A stretch of 38,201 nt of DNA from Nitrospinota bacterium (lineage in GTDB: Bacteria > Nitrospinota > Nitrospinia > UBA9942), in assembly GCA_003489165.1 (NCBI GenBank), contig DNJG01000077.1, positions 1 through 38,201 on the forward strand, read 5' to 3'. Both the position numbers and the translations under genes were made by a program. Shown in pieces: positions 29,452-37,296 of the stretch (position 1 is the stretch's first letter; each line of letters starts with the position of its first letter). The notes below the pieces were generated by a model. The model saw nothing but the letters and a program-made list of their open reading frames with translations. It had not been told where the DNA came from and did not search any database.

Positions 29452-30636
29452 ATGATTAAAATAAATTTAGTTGGCGGGTTATTTGCACTATTGCTTACTA
29501 TTCCATTTTCAGTAAATGCAGAAATAAAAGATCCTCTTCTCCAGAAATTAGTGGAGAAAGGGACTATTACAATGGAAGAGGCAGAAGACATTGCAGGTAA
29601 AAGTAAGGCTGAATTACCAAAAGGGCTTCAGGGAATAAGTATCGGAGGATTGGCTTACTTAGATTACTCAGCAGGAACAACAGGCCATGTTGAGACAAAC
29701 TATAACAAGTTCTCAATAACAAGGGGATATATCAATATAAAAAAGGATATAACGCCATGGTTCAAGGCAAGGGTTACTTCTGATATTACACAAATAACAA
29801 ATACATCAAATTCACAAAGAGGTGATATAGAATTAAGACTTAAATACTATTATATTGATATTCTAACTTCTGACTTTGGCATGCTTTCTGATAATGATTT
29901 AAGAATTGGGGTCAGTCAGACTCCCTGGCTCGACTTTCAGCAGAGTATAAATATTTACAGGATGCAGGGGGCAATGTTTCAGGAAAGGTTTAAGAATTTC
30001 AACTCTGCAGACATGGGCATAGGATTACTTGGTAATTTTGGCGGTAAGTTAAGCAAAGAATTGCAGGAAAATGTAGGCTATCACACCCCATATTCAGGCA
30101 GATACGGAAGTTACCATATTGGTATATACAATGGCGGAGGTTATTATGCGGCGGAGGATAATCAAAATAAGGTGGTTGAAGGAAGGATAACATTAAGACC
30201 TCTGCCGGACTTAATCCCTGGCTTACAGTTAAGCTATCTTGGTGTATCAGGAAAAGGGAATAAGTCAACAGACCCTGAATGGACGAATAATTCTGGTTTA
30301 TTAAGCTGCCAGAACAGGTATATAGTCCTTACAGGTGAATATACTCAGGCAAAGGGTCAACAGGACGGTTCTGACGAGAAGAAAAAGAGGGGATACTCTG
30401 TATTCGGCAACCTTAAGATTCCCTTATATGACAGAGTTGCCATTATGGGAAGATATGATGTGTGGGACCCTGATACAGATTCATCCAACGATACACAGAA
30501 TCTGTTAATAACCGGCTTAAGCTATAAGGTTCATGATAACAATTATCTGCTTATAGTCTATGAACAGCTGCATTATGAGAATGCCGGATACAAAGATGAT
30601 AAAAAGGGGCAGGTTGTATTTCAGGTGAGTTTTTAA
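29452..30636 (+). CDS. Outer-membrane porin, probably phosphate-linked
   Basis: A secreted beta-barrel protein of about 394 residues. The signal sequence MIKINLVGGLFALLLTIPFS ends with VNA near residue 23. After a short helical part (LLQKLVEKGTITMEEAEDIA, the EAEDI element seen in several porins) come alternating aromatic strands such as GISIGGLAYLDYSAG and FKARVTSDITQI, and the chain ends with VVFQVSF, a terminal Phe as recognised by the BAM complex. The layout resembles phosphate-selective porins of the OprP/OprO type, and it is first in the pst operon, but selectivity is inferred. AGGAGG at 29438-29443 is 8 bases from the ATG at 29452 and only 2 from the ATG at 29446, so the former is chosen. 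Confidence 0.8.
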   Translation: MIKINLVGGLFALLLTIPFSVNAEIKDPLLQKLVEKGTITMEEAEDIAGKSKAELPKGLQGISIGGLAYLDYSAGTTGHVETNYNKFSITRGYINIKKDITPWFKARVTSDITQITNTSNSQRGDIELRLKYYYIDILTSDFGMLSDNDLRIGVSQTPWLDFQQSINIYRMQGAMFQERFKNFNSADMGIGLLGNFGGKLSKELQENVGYHTPYSGRYGSYHIGIYNGGGYYAAEDNQNKVVEGRITLRPLPDLIPGLQLSYLGVSGKGNKSTDPEWTNNSGLLSCQNRYIVLTGEYTQAKGQQDGSDEKKKRGYSVFGNLKIPLYDRVAIMGRYDVWDPDTDSSNDTQNLLITGLSYKVHDNNYLLIVYEQLHYENAGYKDDKKGQVVFQVSF

Positions 30637-30656
30637 AATAAAGGGGGAGTAACAAT

Positions 30657-31652
30657 ATGAGAAAAATAGTTATAAGTTTATTAATTATGCTTGTATTATT
30701 ATCAGCAGTAATAGTTCATTCAGCCCAGCTTATAAAGGTAGACGGCTCTTCTACTGTCTATCCCATAACTGAGGCTGTAGCAGAGGAGTTTCAGAAGTCT
30801 GAAAAAGGGAGTACAAGGATAACAGTAGGGATATCCGGCACAGGTGGTGGTTTTAAGAAGTTCTGTAATGGGGAGACAGATGTAAGTAATGCCTCAAGGC
30901 CAATAAAGCCTACTGAGGTTGAACTTTGTAAAAAGAATGGTGTAGAATACATTGAACTTCCGGTTGCTTATGACGGCCTTGCTGTTATAATTAACCCAAA
31001 AAATAGCTGGGTTGACTATATGACTGTGAAGGAACTAAAAAAGCTCTGGGAACCTGAGGCACAGGGGAAGATTAAAAAATGGAATCAGATTCGTTCCAAC
31101 TGGCCTAACAAGGAGATACACCTCTTTGGTGCAGGAGTGGATTCAGGTACCTACGACTATTTTACTGAGGCAGTTGTGGGGAAGGAGCATTCAAGCCGTG
31201 GTGATTTCACATCCAGTGAGGATGATAATGTCCTCGTTCAGGGTATTTCCAGTGATAACTTTGCCTTAGGTTTTTTTGGCATGGCATATTATGAGCACAA
31301 TAAGGATAAGCTGAAGATTGTGCCGGTTGATGATGAGAATGATGCAAATGGGAAGGGGCCAATTATTCCTGAATATGAAAATGTAGTGAAAGGAATATAT
31401 CAGCCTCTGTCAAGGCCCCTGTTTATTTATGTTAGTAAAAAATCTGCTGACAAGCAGGAGGTAAAGAGGTTTATTGACTTCTATATGAAGGGTGCTGCCG
31501 AACTCTCCAAAGAGGTTGGCTATATTTCCTTACCCAATACAGCTTATGAGCTTGTGCTCAAGAGGTTTGAAAATCGTAAAGTCGGTTCTATATTCGGCGG
31601 CCACGGTTCTCAGGTTGGTGTAAAGATTGAAGAACTCTTGAAGAAGGAATAA
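30657..31652 (+). CDS. pstS: Periplasmic phosphate-binding protein PstS
   Basis: Substrate-binding protein of the high-affinity phosphate ABC transporter. The signal peptide covers about residues 1-23 (MRKIVISLLIMLVLLSAVIV, cut near HSA). Ligand loops are DGSSTVYPIT (29-38), GISGTGGGFKKFCNGETD and GVDSGTYDYF, all typical of PstS. It has 331 residues and no lipobox cysteine, so it is a soluble periplasmic protein. A GGGGGAG sequence precedes the ATG. The stop TAATG overlaps the pstC start. Confidence 0.96.
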   Translation: MRKIVISLLIMLVLLSAVIVHSAQLIKVDGSSTVYPITEAVAEEFQKSEKGSTRITVGISGTGGGFKKFCNGETDVSNASRPIKPTEVELCKKNGVEYIELPVAYDGLAVIINPKNSWVDYMTVKELKKLWEPEAQGKIKKWNQIRSNWPNKEIHLFGAGVDSGTYDYFTEAVVGKEHSSRGDFTSSEDDNVLVQGISSDNFALGFFGMAYYEHNKDKLKIVPVDDENDANGKGPIIPEYENVVKGIYQPLSRPLFIYVSKKSADKQEVKRFIDFYMKGAAELSKEVGYISLPNTAYELVLKRFENRKVGSIFGGHGSQVGVKIEELLKKE

Positions 31653-32542
31653 TGCATAGAAATCTTCAGAAAATAAAAGAGAAGGCAATTGAGAAGGCGC
31701 TCTTTTTGAGTGCCTTCTTTTCTGTTTTTATTACACTTGGCATTGTAGGTGTCCTTATATTTGAGACTTTTGAGTTTTTCAAAGAGGTATCTGTTTTTGA
31801 TTTTTTAACTGACACCCAATGGACGCCGTTGTTTGCTGAAAAGCACTTTGGCATCATGACACTCTTTGCAGGGACATTATTGACAACTGTAATTGCAATG
31901 AGCGTATCATTACCGGTTGGGCTTATAAGTGCAATATACCTGAGTGAATACGCATCAAAGAAGATAAGGATAGCTATAAAGCCTGCCCTTGAAATACTTG
32001 CAGCGGTGCCAACAGTGGTGTATGGCTATTTTGCCCTTCTCTTTGTAACCCCCCTTCTTCAAAAGGTTATTCCAGAACTTTCTGGCTTTAATTCTCTTTC
32101 ATCAGGTATTGTCATGGGGATTATGATAATTCCTATCATATCGTCTTTAAGTGAAGACGCTTTGCATTCCGTGCCAATGAGTTTACGGGAGGGTTCAATG
32201 GCACTCGGGTCAACAAAGTTCCAAACATCAATAAAGGTGATTTTGCCTGCAGCACTTTCAGGCGTTGCCGCCTCGTTTATACTTGGCATATCAAGGGCAA
32301 TCGGGGAGACAATGATTGTGGCGATTGCAGCCGGGCAGCAGCCGAGGCTCACATTAAATCCGCTTGTCCCTGTAGAAACCATTACAGCATATATAGTTCA
32401 GGTGAGCCTTGGGGATACACCCACAGGAACGCTTGAGTATAAGACTATATTTGCAGCAGGGATGAGTTTATTTGTAGTTACATTTGGCTTAAACATGATA
32501 AGTTATTTTCTCAAAAAAAGGTTTAGAGAAGTATATGAATAG
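31652..32542 (+). CDS. pstC: Phosphate ABC transporter permease PstC
   Basis: Inner-membrane permease, 296 residues, with about six hydrophobic segments, for example AFFSVFITLGIVGVLIFETF at the start and LFAGTLLTTVIAMSVSLPVG. The EAA-type loop that contacts the ATPase fits SLREGSMALGSTKFQTSIKV, followed by ISRAIGETMIVAIAAG. It pairs with PstA. Translation is coupled to pstS by a one-base overlap. The following gap before pstA is filled by a heptamer palindrome. Confidence 0.96.
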   Translation: MHRNLQKIKEKAIEKALFLSAFFSVFITLGIVGVLIFETFEFFKEVSVFDFLTDTQWTPLFAEKHFGIMTLFAGTLLTTVIAMSVSLPVGLISAIYLSEYASKKIRIAIKPALEILAAVPTVVYGYFALLFVTPLLQKVIPELSGFNSLSSGIVMGIMIIPIISSLSEDALHSVPMSLREGSMALGSTKFQTSIKVILPAALSGVAASFILGISRAIGETMIVAIAAGQQPRLTLNPLVPVETITAYIVQVSLGDTPTGTLEYKTIFAAGMSLFVVTFGLNMISYFLKKRFREVYE

Positions 32543-32550
32543 AAAAGAAG

Positions 32551-32612
32551 CACCAAATCCCAAACACCAAATTCCAATAATCAAGTAGTTTGGAATTTGT
32601 TATTTGAAATTT
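32551..32612. repeat. Palindromic heptamer-phased array between pstC and pstA
   Basis: CACCAAA (32551-32557), TCCCAAA, CACCAAA, TTCCAAT, AATCAAG, TAGTTTG, GAATTTG, TTATTTG, AAATTTA: the CCAAA-type units switch to their complement TTTG halfway, in constant 7-base phase. The array provides the TTG at 32604 that could be mistaken for the pstA start. Confidence 0.85.
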
Positions 32613-32618
32613 AACATT

Positions 32619-33515
32619 ATGGATACAAAACTCAGAAATAGACTATATGATAAGTCGTTTTATATTGTTGGGCTTTTTGCAACACTATTTGGTCTCATAG
32701 TTCTTTTAACACTTTTAATTGATATAACCATTGATGGTTTTTCAAGGCTCGGCTGGCAATTCCTTACAAGTTATCCATCCCGAAAGCCAGAGGCGGCAGG
32801 TGTGCTTTCTGCATGGGTCGGAACTGTATGGGTTGCAGCCATGACAGTTGTGGTTGCCTTTCCTCTCGGTGTATCAGCGGCAACATATCTTGAGGAGTAT
32901 AGCAAAAAAAACTGGCTCAGGGAGTTTATAGAGATAAATATTTCAAATCTCTCTGCTGTCCCTTCTATCATCTACGGACTTCTTGGACTCCAACTTTTTG
33001 TAAGGGGGTTGAACATGGATAGGAGTGTGATTGCAGGGGCAATGACACTGGCGATACTGGTTTTGCCGCTTATAATTATTTCAACGAGAGAGGCTATCAG
33101 GGCAATACCAACAACAATAAGAGAGGCATCATATGCCCTCGGTGCAACAAAATGGCAGACCATAAGAAATCAGATATTGCCTGCCGCAATGCCGACTATT
33201 TTAACAGGAACTATTCTTGCCATATCAAGGGCAATAGGCGAGGCATCGCCCCTTATAACAATAGGGGCTTTAACCTATGTTGCATTTTTGCCGACAAGTC
33301 CCATATCATTAGAATTTCCTTATATAAGCCTTAAAGGGCTTTTTGACCCCTTCTCAGTTCTGCCAATTCAGATATTCAACTGGGTATCAAGGCCACAAAA
33401 GGGTTTCTGGATAGACGCCGCAGCAGGTATAATGGTGCTTTTGATAATTGTATTTTTTATGAATGGTATTGCAACATATTTGAGATACAGATATGAAAAG
33501 AGGATGAGATGGTGA
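32619..33515 (+). CDS. pstA: Phosphate ABC transporter permease PstA
   Basis: Second permease of the Pst transporter, with about six membrane segments (for example FYIVGLFATLFGLIVLLTLL and WVAAMTVVVAFPLGVSAATY). The EAA-type loop is TTIREASYALGATKWQTIRN, followed by ISRAIGEASPLITIGAL, which identifies PstA. The frame opens at a TTG at 32604, but that lies inside the repeat array; the ATG at 32619 (MDTKLRNRLYDKSF) is the likelier start. The gene overlaps pstB by 7 bases. Confidence 0.96.
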   Translation: MDTKLRNRLYDKSFYIVGLFATLFGLIVLLTLLIDITIDGFSRLGWQFLTSYPSRKPEAAGVLSAWVGTVWVAAMTVVVAFPLGVSAATYLEEYSKKNWLREFIEINISNLSAVPSIIYGLLGLQLFVRGLNMDRSVIAGAMTLAILVLPLIIISTREAIRAIPTTIREASYALGATKWQTIRNQILPAAMPTILTGTILAISRAIGEASPLITIGALTYVAFLPTSPISLEFPYISLKGLFDPFSVLPIQIFNWVSRPQKGFWIDAAAGIMVLLIIVFFMNGIATYLRYRYEKRMRW

Positions 33516-34273
33516 CAACGGATACTGCCTTCAGGATTGAAAGATTAAATATATTTTATGGAGAGAAAAGGGCATTAAAAGAGGTAAATTTTAATATCCC
33601 GGCAAAGGCAGTAACTGCCGTCATCGGGCCATCGGGTTGCGGAAAGAGCACATTTATAAGATGCCTGAACAGGATGAATGACCTGATACCTGTGTTCAGG
33701 CTTGAGGGGAAAATAGAATATGATGGGATGGATATATATTCAAAGGAGGTTGATGTCATAGATATCAGAAGGCAAATCGGCATGGTCTTTCAGAAACCGA
33801 ATCCATTCCCAAAAAGCATATATGAAAATGTTGCTTATGGGGTCAGGATACAGGGCTTCAATAAAAAAGAGAGCCTTGATAATGCTGTAGAAACGAGCTT
33901 AAAAAAGGCGGCTCTGTGGGATGAGGTAAAGGACAGAATCCATGAGTCAGCCTTTTCCCTTTCAGGCGGACAGCAACAGAGACTCTGCATAGCGAGGGCG
34001 CTTGCCGTAGAGCCTAAGGTAATCCTCTTTGATGAGCCTTGCTCTGCCCTCGACCCGATTGCAACGGCAAAGATAGAGGACTTGATTACCGAATTAAAAA
34101 AAGATTATACTGTGGTTATTGTAACGCACAATATGCAGCAGGCAGCAAGGGTGTCAGAATATACAGGATTTTTTATGATGGGCGAGTTGATAGAGTTTGA
34201 TAATACTCAAAAGATATTTACAGCCCCGTCAAACAAGATGACGGAAGATTATATAACTGGGAGATTTGGATGA
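33509..34273 (+). CDS. pstB: Phosphate ABC transporter ATP-binding protein PstB
   Basis: ATPase of the Pst transporter, 254 residues. Walker A is GPSGCGKST, the Q-loop region GMVFQKPNPFPKSIYENVAY is characteristic of PstB, the signature is LSGGQQQRLCIARAL, Walker B is VILFDEPCSALDP and the switch histidine is in VTHNMQQA. It ends with TEDYITGRFG, the usual PstB end. The start overlaps pstA. Fifteen bases downstream, instead of phoU, a toxin-antitoxin pair begins. Confidence 0.97.
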   Translation: MVTTDTAFRIERLNIFYGEKRALKEVNFNIPAKAVTAVIGPSGCGKSTFIRCLNRMNDLIPVFRLEGKIEYDGMDIYSKEVDVIDIRRQIGMVFQKPNPFPKSIYENVAYGVRIQGFNKKESLDNAVETSLKKAALWDEVKDRIHESAFSLSGGQQQRLCIARALAVEPKVILFDEPCSALDPIATAKIEDLITELKKDYTVVIVTHNMQQAARVSEYTGFFMMGELIEFDNTQKIFTAPSNKMTEDYITGRFG

Positions 34274-34288
34274 GGAGGAGGTGATAAA

Positions 34289-34474
34289 ATGAAAACAATA
34301 AAGGAAAATGTAATAGAGATGATAGAAAACTTGCCCGATGAGGCTGATTATGATGAGATTATGTCAAAGATATATTTTAGACAAAAAGTTGATAAAAGTT
34401 TAAAACAGATTGAAGAGGGTAAGGTTATCACCCATGATGAGGCAAGTAAAAGGATAGCCCGATGGATAAAGTAG
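34289..34474 (+). CDS. Antitoxin of a type II toxin-antitoxin module
   Basis: A 61-residue charged protein that overlaps the ParE/RelE-like toxin gene by 13 bases, the usual antitoxin-first order. The N-terminus (VIEMIENLPDEADYDEIMSK) and the C-terminal half (SLKQIEEGKVITHDEASKRI then ARWIK) resemble small antitoxins paired with RelE/ParE toxins; the C-terminal helix probably wraps the toxin. No separate DNA-binding fold is obvious in this length. GGAGGAGGTGATAAA before the ATG is a strong ribosome-binding site. It lies inside the pst-phoU operon in the same orientation, with no promoter visible of its own. Confidence 0.78.
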   Translation: MKTIKENVIEMIENLPDEADYDEIMSKIYFRQKVDKSLKQIEEGKVITHDEASKRIARWIK

Positions 34475-34782
34475 AAAAGATTATTTGGACTGAAGATGGT
34501 ATCGGAAGTTTTGAAGAAGTCGTCCAGTATATTTCAAAAGATTCAGTTTATTATGCCAGTAATTTTGCAAAAAAGATATGGTTGTCTATAGAGAGACTAA
34601 AAGATTTTCCATATATGGGTAGAGTTGTGCCTGAATACAGTAACCCGGATATAAGGGAACTTATTTATCAAAATTATCGGATAGTTTATACAATAAGCAG
34701 CAATGTAGTTTATATAGTGTTAGTAATACATGGAAGTCATAAACTACCTACTATATTATTGAGTAAAGAGGAGGACAAATGA
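34462..34782 (+). CDS. RelE/ParE-family toxin
   Basis: A 106-residue toxin-fold protein. The N-terminus VEKIIWTEDGIGSFEEVVQY is the W-x-x-A/D-x-x-x-L helix pattern of ParE/RelE, followed by LKDFPYMGRVVPEY, and the strands IRELIYQNYRIVYTI and VVYIVLVIHGSHKLP give the diagnostic YRIVY...HG end. ParE-type gyrase poisoning and RelE-type mRNA cleavage cannot be told apart by eye; the P-x-x-GR and E-R/Y pattern favours ParE. Its end overlaps the phoU start (ATGA), so toxin and phoU are translationally linked, an unusual context. Confidence 0.85.
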   Translation: MDKVEKIIWTEDGIGSFEEVVQYISKDSVYYASNFAKKIWLSIERLKDFPYMGRVVPEYSNPDIRELIYQNYRIVYTISSNVVYIVLVIHGSHKLPTILLSKEEDK

Positions 34783-35444
34783 CAAGAGAGGCGTATCACA
34801 AGTCATTGAAGGAACTTCAGGATGAGTTGCTGGAGATGGGTGACATGGTGGCTGCTGCTATAAAAAATTCTGTTGAGTCGCTTAAAAAGAGGGATATTGA
34901 GGCATCAAAGGAGATTATTAAGAATGACCTTTTAATAAATAAAAAGAGATTTGAGATAGAGGAGAAGTGCCTTCTTCTGATAGCCACACAACAGCCTATG
35001 GCTATTGACTTGAGGACCATCGCTGCCATATTGAGTGTTATAACAGATTTGGAAAGGATGGCTGACCATGCCGAGGGTATTGCAAGGATAAATGTAATGA
35101 TAGGTAAAGAGTCTCTTGTAAAGAAACTGGTCGTTATGCCGAGAATGGCAGAAAAAGGATTGCTGATGTTAGAAAGGTGTCTCAAGGCGTTTATGGGTCG
35201 CGATGCCGATGCTGCGAGGGCTATCTGTGATGAAGATACTGAAGTTGATGTCATGTATGACCAGGTTTACAGGGAATTACTGCTTATGATGATAGAGAAT
35301 CCAAAGATTATTGAGGGGGCGACCTATCTTATCTGGGTAGCACACAACCTTGAAAGGATTGCAGACAGGGTTACAAATATAGCAGAACGTGTTGTCTTCA
35401 TGGTTACAGGAAAAATGGAAGAGATAAATGTGTCAAAGTATTAA
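34779..35444 (+). CDS. phoU: Phosphate signalling protein PhoU
   Basis: Negative regulator linking Pst occupancy to PhoR activity. It has 221 residues with the two repeated three-helix bundles of the family. The metal-site motifs are VITDLERMADHAEGIARI in the first half and WVAHNLERIADRVTNIAERV in the second. AGGAGGACAA gives a strong ribosome-binding site although it lies within the toxin gene end. It follows the toxin-antitoxin pair rather than pstB directly. arsC starts three bases after its stop. Confidence 0.95.
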   Translation: MTREAYHKSLKELQDELLEMGDMVAAAIKNSVESLKKRDIEASKEIIKNDLLINKKRFEIEEKCLLLIATQQPMAIDLRTIAAILSVITDLERMADHAEGIARINVMIGKESLVKKLVVMPRMAEKGLLMLERCLKAFMGRDADAARAICDEDTEVDVMYDQVYRELLLMMIENPKIIEGATYLIWVAHNLERIADRVTNIAERVVFMVTGKMEEINVSKY

Positions 35445-35447
35445 GGA

Positions 35448-35825
35448 ATGAAACTCATCTTCGTCTGTGTAGAAAACTCCTGCAGAAGTCAGATAGCTGA
35501 GGGGTTTGCGAGGTATTATGGCAAGGAAATCTCAGTTTACAGTGCAGGCTCAAGATCGACAGGTATTGTTAATCCAATGGCAGTTGATATAATGAAGGAA
35601 AGAGGAATTGATATCTCAAACCAAGAATCTAAAGGATTAGATGCATTACCAAAAGATAAATTTGATATTATAGTTACAATGGGATGTGGTGATAACTGTC
35701 CGACAGTTTCTGCAAAGAAGAGGATAGAGTGGCAGATTAAAGACCCAAAAGGTGCTTCCATAGAGGTATTCAGGGAAGTCAGAGACGAGATAGAGGAGAA
35801 GGTTTTGGAGTTATTGAGGAAGTAG
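35448..35825 (+). CDS. arsC: Arsenate reductase, low-molecular-weight phosphatase fold
   Basis: A 125-residue thioredoxin-type ArsC-like reductase. The oxyanion loop is CVENSCRSQ with Cys7 and Arg13. A second cysteine pair is in TMGCGDNCP (Cys80, Cys84), matching the redox cysteines of this ArsC group, and the acid Asp99 is in KDPKG. An LMW-PTP without these extra cysteines would be a phosphatase, so arsenate reduction is the better call. In the phosphate operon it makes sense: arsenate enters by the Pst system and would be reduced as soon as uptake is induced. No arsenite exporter is in the window. Confidence 0.9.
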   Translation: MKLIFVCVENSCRSQIAEGFARYYGKEISVYSAGSRSTGIVNPMAVDIMKERGIDISNQESKGLDALPKDKFDIIVTMGCGDNCPTVSAKKRIEWQIKDPKGASIEVFREVRDEIEEKVLELLRK

Positions 35826-36613
35826 TGTTTATTGATATTTTAAAGGCAGTTATACTTGGTATTGTAGAGGGTGTTACAGAGTTTTTACCAATATCATCTA
35901 CAGGACATTTAATATTAGCAGGCAGCATTCTTTCTTTTACTGGAGAGAGGGCAAAGGTCTTTGAGATATTCATTCAGCTTGGTGCAATACTGTCTGTTGT
36001 ATGGATATACAGGGCTAAAATTTTAAATGTCATTTCTAATATCGGGAAAAAGGAGGCAAATAGATTTATAATTAATATCCTGATTGCATTTCTTCCTGCA
36101 GCATTAATTGGCCTTAAAATACATTCCTATATAAAGGTAAATCTTTTTAATCCTTTTACTGTTTCTTTTGCATTAATTTTTGGCGGCATTGCTATATTGG
36201 TTATTGAGAGGTTTGTTAAGAATTCTGATATTTCCGGAGTGGATAACATCTCACCCCGTTCTGCACTCGGTGTAGGCTTTGCCCAGGTATTATCCCTGTT
36301 TCCCGGCGTCTCAAGGTCAGGGGCTACAATCATGGGCGGTTTGGTTGCTGGTCTTGACAGGAAGACTGCAACGGAATTCTCTTTCTTTCTTGCAATCCCT
36401 ACAATGTTTGCAGCCACAACCTATGACCTTTTAAAAAATATTAAATATCTCTCTTTATCAGACTTTCCTCTCTTCGCAACTGGCTTTATAGTGGCATTTA
36501 TAACCGCCCTCATTGTCATAAAGGCATTTCTATCATTTATTACAAGGCATGATTTTTCCGCCTTTGCATACTATCGTATTATTTTTGGTATCATTGTTTT
36601 GTTGTTATTATGA
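35825..36613 (+). CDS. uppP: Undecaprenyl-diphosphatase
   Basis: It dephosphorylates undecaprenyl diphosphate, recycling the lipid carrier for peptidoglycan and releasing phosphate on the periplasmic side. At 262 residues it has about seven hydrophobic segments and the catalytic motifs EGVTEFLPISSTGHL (15-29) and LFPGVSRSGATIMGGL. It confers bacitracin tolerance when abundant in other bacteria. The start is GTG, sharing one base with the arsC stop, and the end overlaps phoB as ATGA. Its location inside a phosphate regulon is unusual and suggests phosphate-dependent expression (inference). Confidence 0.96.
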   Translation: MFIDILKAVILGIVEGVTEFLPISSTGHLILAGSILSFTGERAKVFEIFIQLGAILSVVWIYRAKILNVISNIGKKEANRFIINILIAFLPAALIGLKIHSYIKVNLFNPFTVSFALIFGGIAILVIERFVKNSDISGVDNISPRSALGVGFAQVLSLFPGVSRSGATIMGGLVAGLDRKTATEFSFFLAIPTMFAATTYDLLKNIKYLSLSDFPLFATGFIVAFITALIVIKAFLSFITRHDFSAFAYYRIIFGIIVLLLL

Positions 36614-37296
36614 ACAAAAAGATTTTAATAGTAGATGATGAAGAAGATATTCTGACCCTGCTTGAGTATAATCTTGAAAATGCGGGATTTAAGGTTATCT
36701 CTGCAGATGATGGCCCAGAGGCAGTAAAGCTGGCTAAGAAAGAAAAACCTGCCCTTATTATTTTGGACATAATGCTTCCAAGTATGGAAGGGACTGAAGT
36801 TTGTAAGGCTATAAAGAGGGATAACACCACAAATCATATACCTATAATCATGCTCACTGCAAAGGGGGAGGAAGTGGACAGAATAGTTGGCCTTGAACTG
36901 GGGGCAGATGATTATATTACAAAGCCATTTAGCCCACGGGAACTTGTATTGAGGGTTAAGGCTGTTTTGAAAAGGAGGCATGGCGGAGAGGAGAATGAAG
37001 GCACTATTACAGCAGGCAATATTAGGATAGATTTAGAGAGGTCAGTAGTAATATCTTATGGGAAACCTCTGAAACTAACGGCTACAGAATTTAAGCTTTT
37101 AGTAGAGCTTGTAAAGGCAAGAGGGAAGGTTTTATCAAGGGATGACCTTCTGGATAGGGTAAGGGGAACAGATTATTATGTAACTGATAGAACCATAGAT
37201 ACTCACATAAGAAGACTAAGGGAGAAGCTTGGAAAATCTGCAAAACATATAGAGACTGTTAGGGGTTTTGGTTACAAATTTCTGGAGGAGGAGTGA
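36610..37296 (+). CDS. phoB: Phosphate-regulon response regulator PhoB
   Basis: An OmpR/PhoB-family two-domain regulator of 228 residues. The receiver (about 1-120) has the acidic pair in ILIVDDEEDIL, phosphoacceptor Asp53 (LIILDIMLPSMEG) and ITKPFSPREL. The winged-helix domain (about 130-226) has LTATEFKLLVELVKARGKVL, RTIDTHIRRLREKLG and VRGFGYKF. The pairing with phoR and the pst genes makes PhoB the clear choice. It should bind the 11-base direct repeats upstream of the porin gene. It starts in the uppP stop and overlaps phoR by 4 bases. Confidence 0.95.
   Translation: MNKKILIVDDEEDILTLLEYNLENAGFKVISADDGPEAVKLAKKEKPALIILDIMLPSMEGTEVCKAIKRDNTTNHIPIIMLTAKGEEVDRIVGLELGADDYITKPFSPRELVLRVKAVLKRRHGGEENEGTITAGNIRIDLERSVVISYGKPLKLTATEFKLLVELVKARGKVLSRDDLLDRVRGTDYYVTDRTIDTHIRRLREKLGKSAKHIETVRGFGYKFLEEE

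Noticed and set aside
34289..34782. Recent horizontal acquisition of the toxin-antitoxin pair by a mobile element
   Set aside because: No direct repeats, integrase or composition change is visible at its borders, so only the unusual placement is reported.
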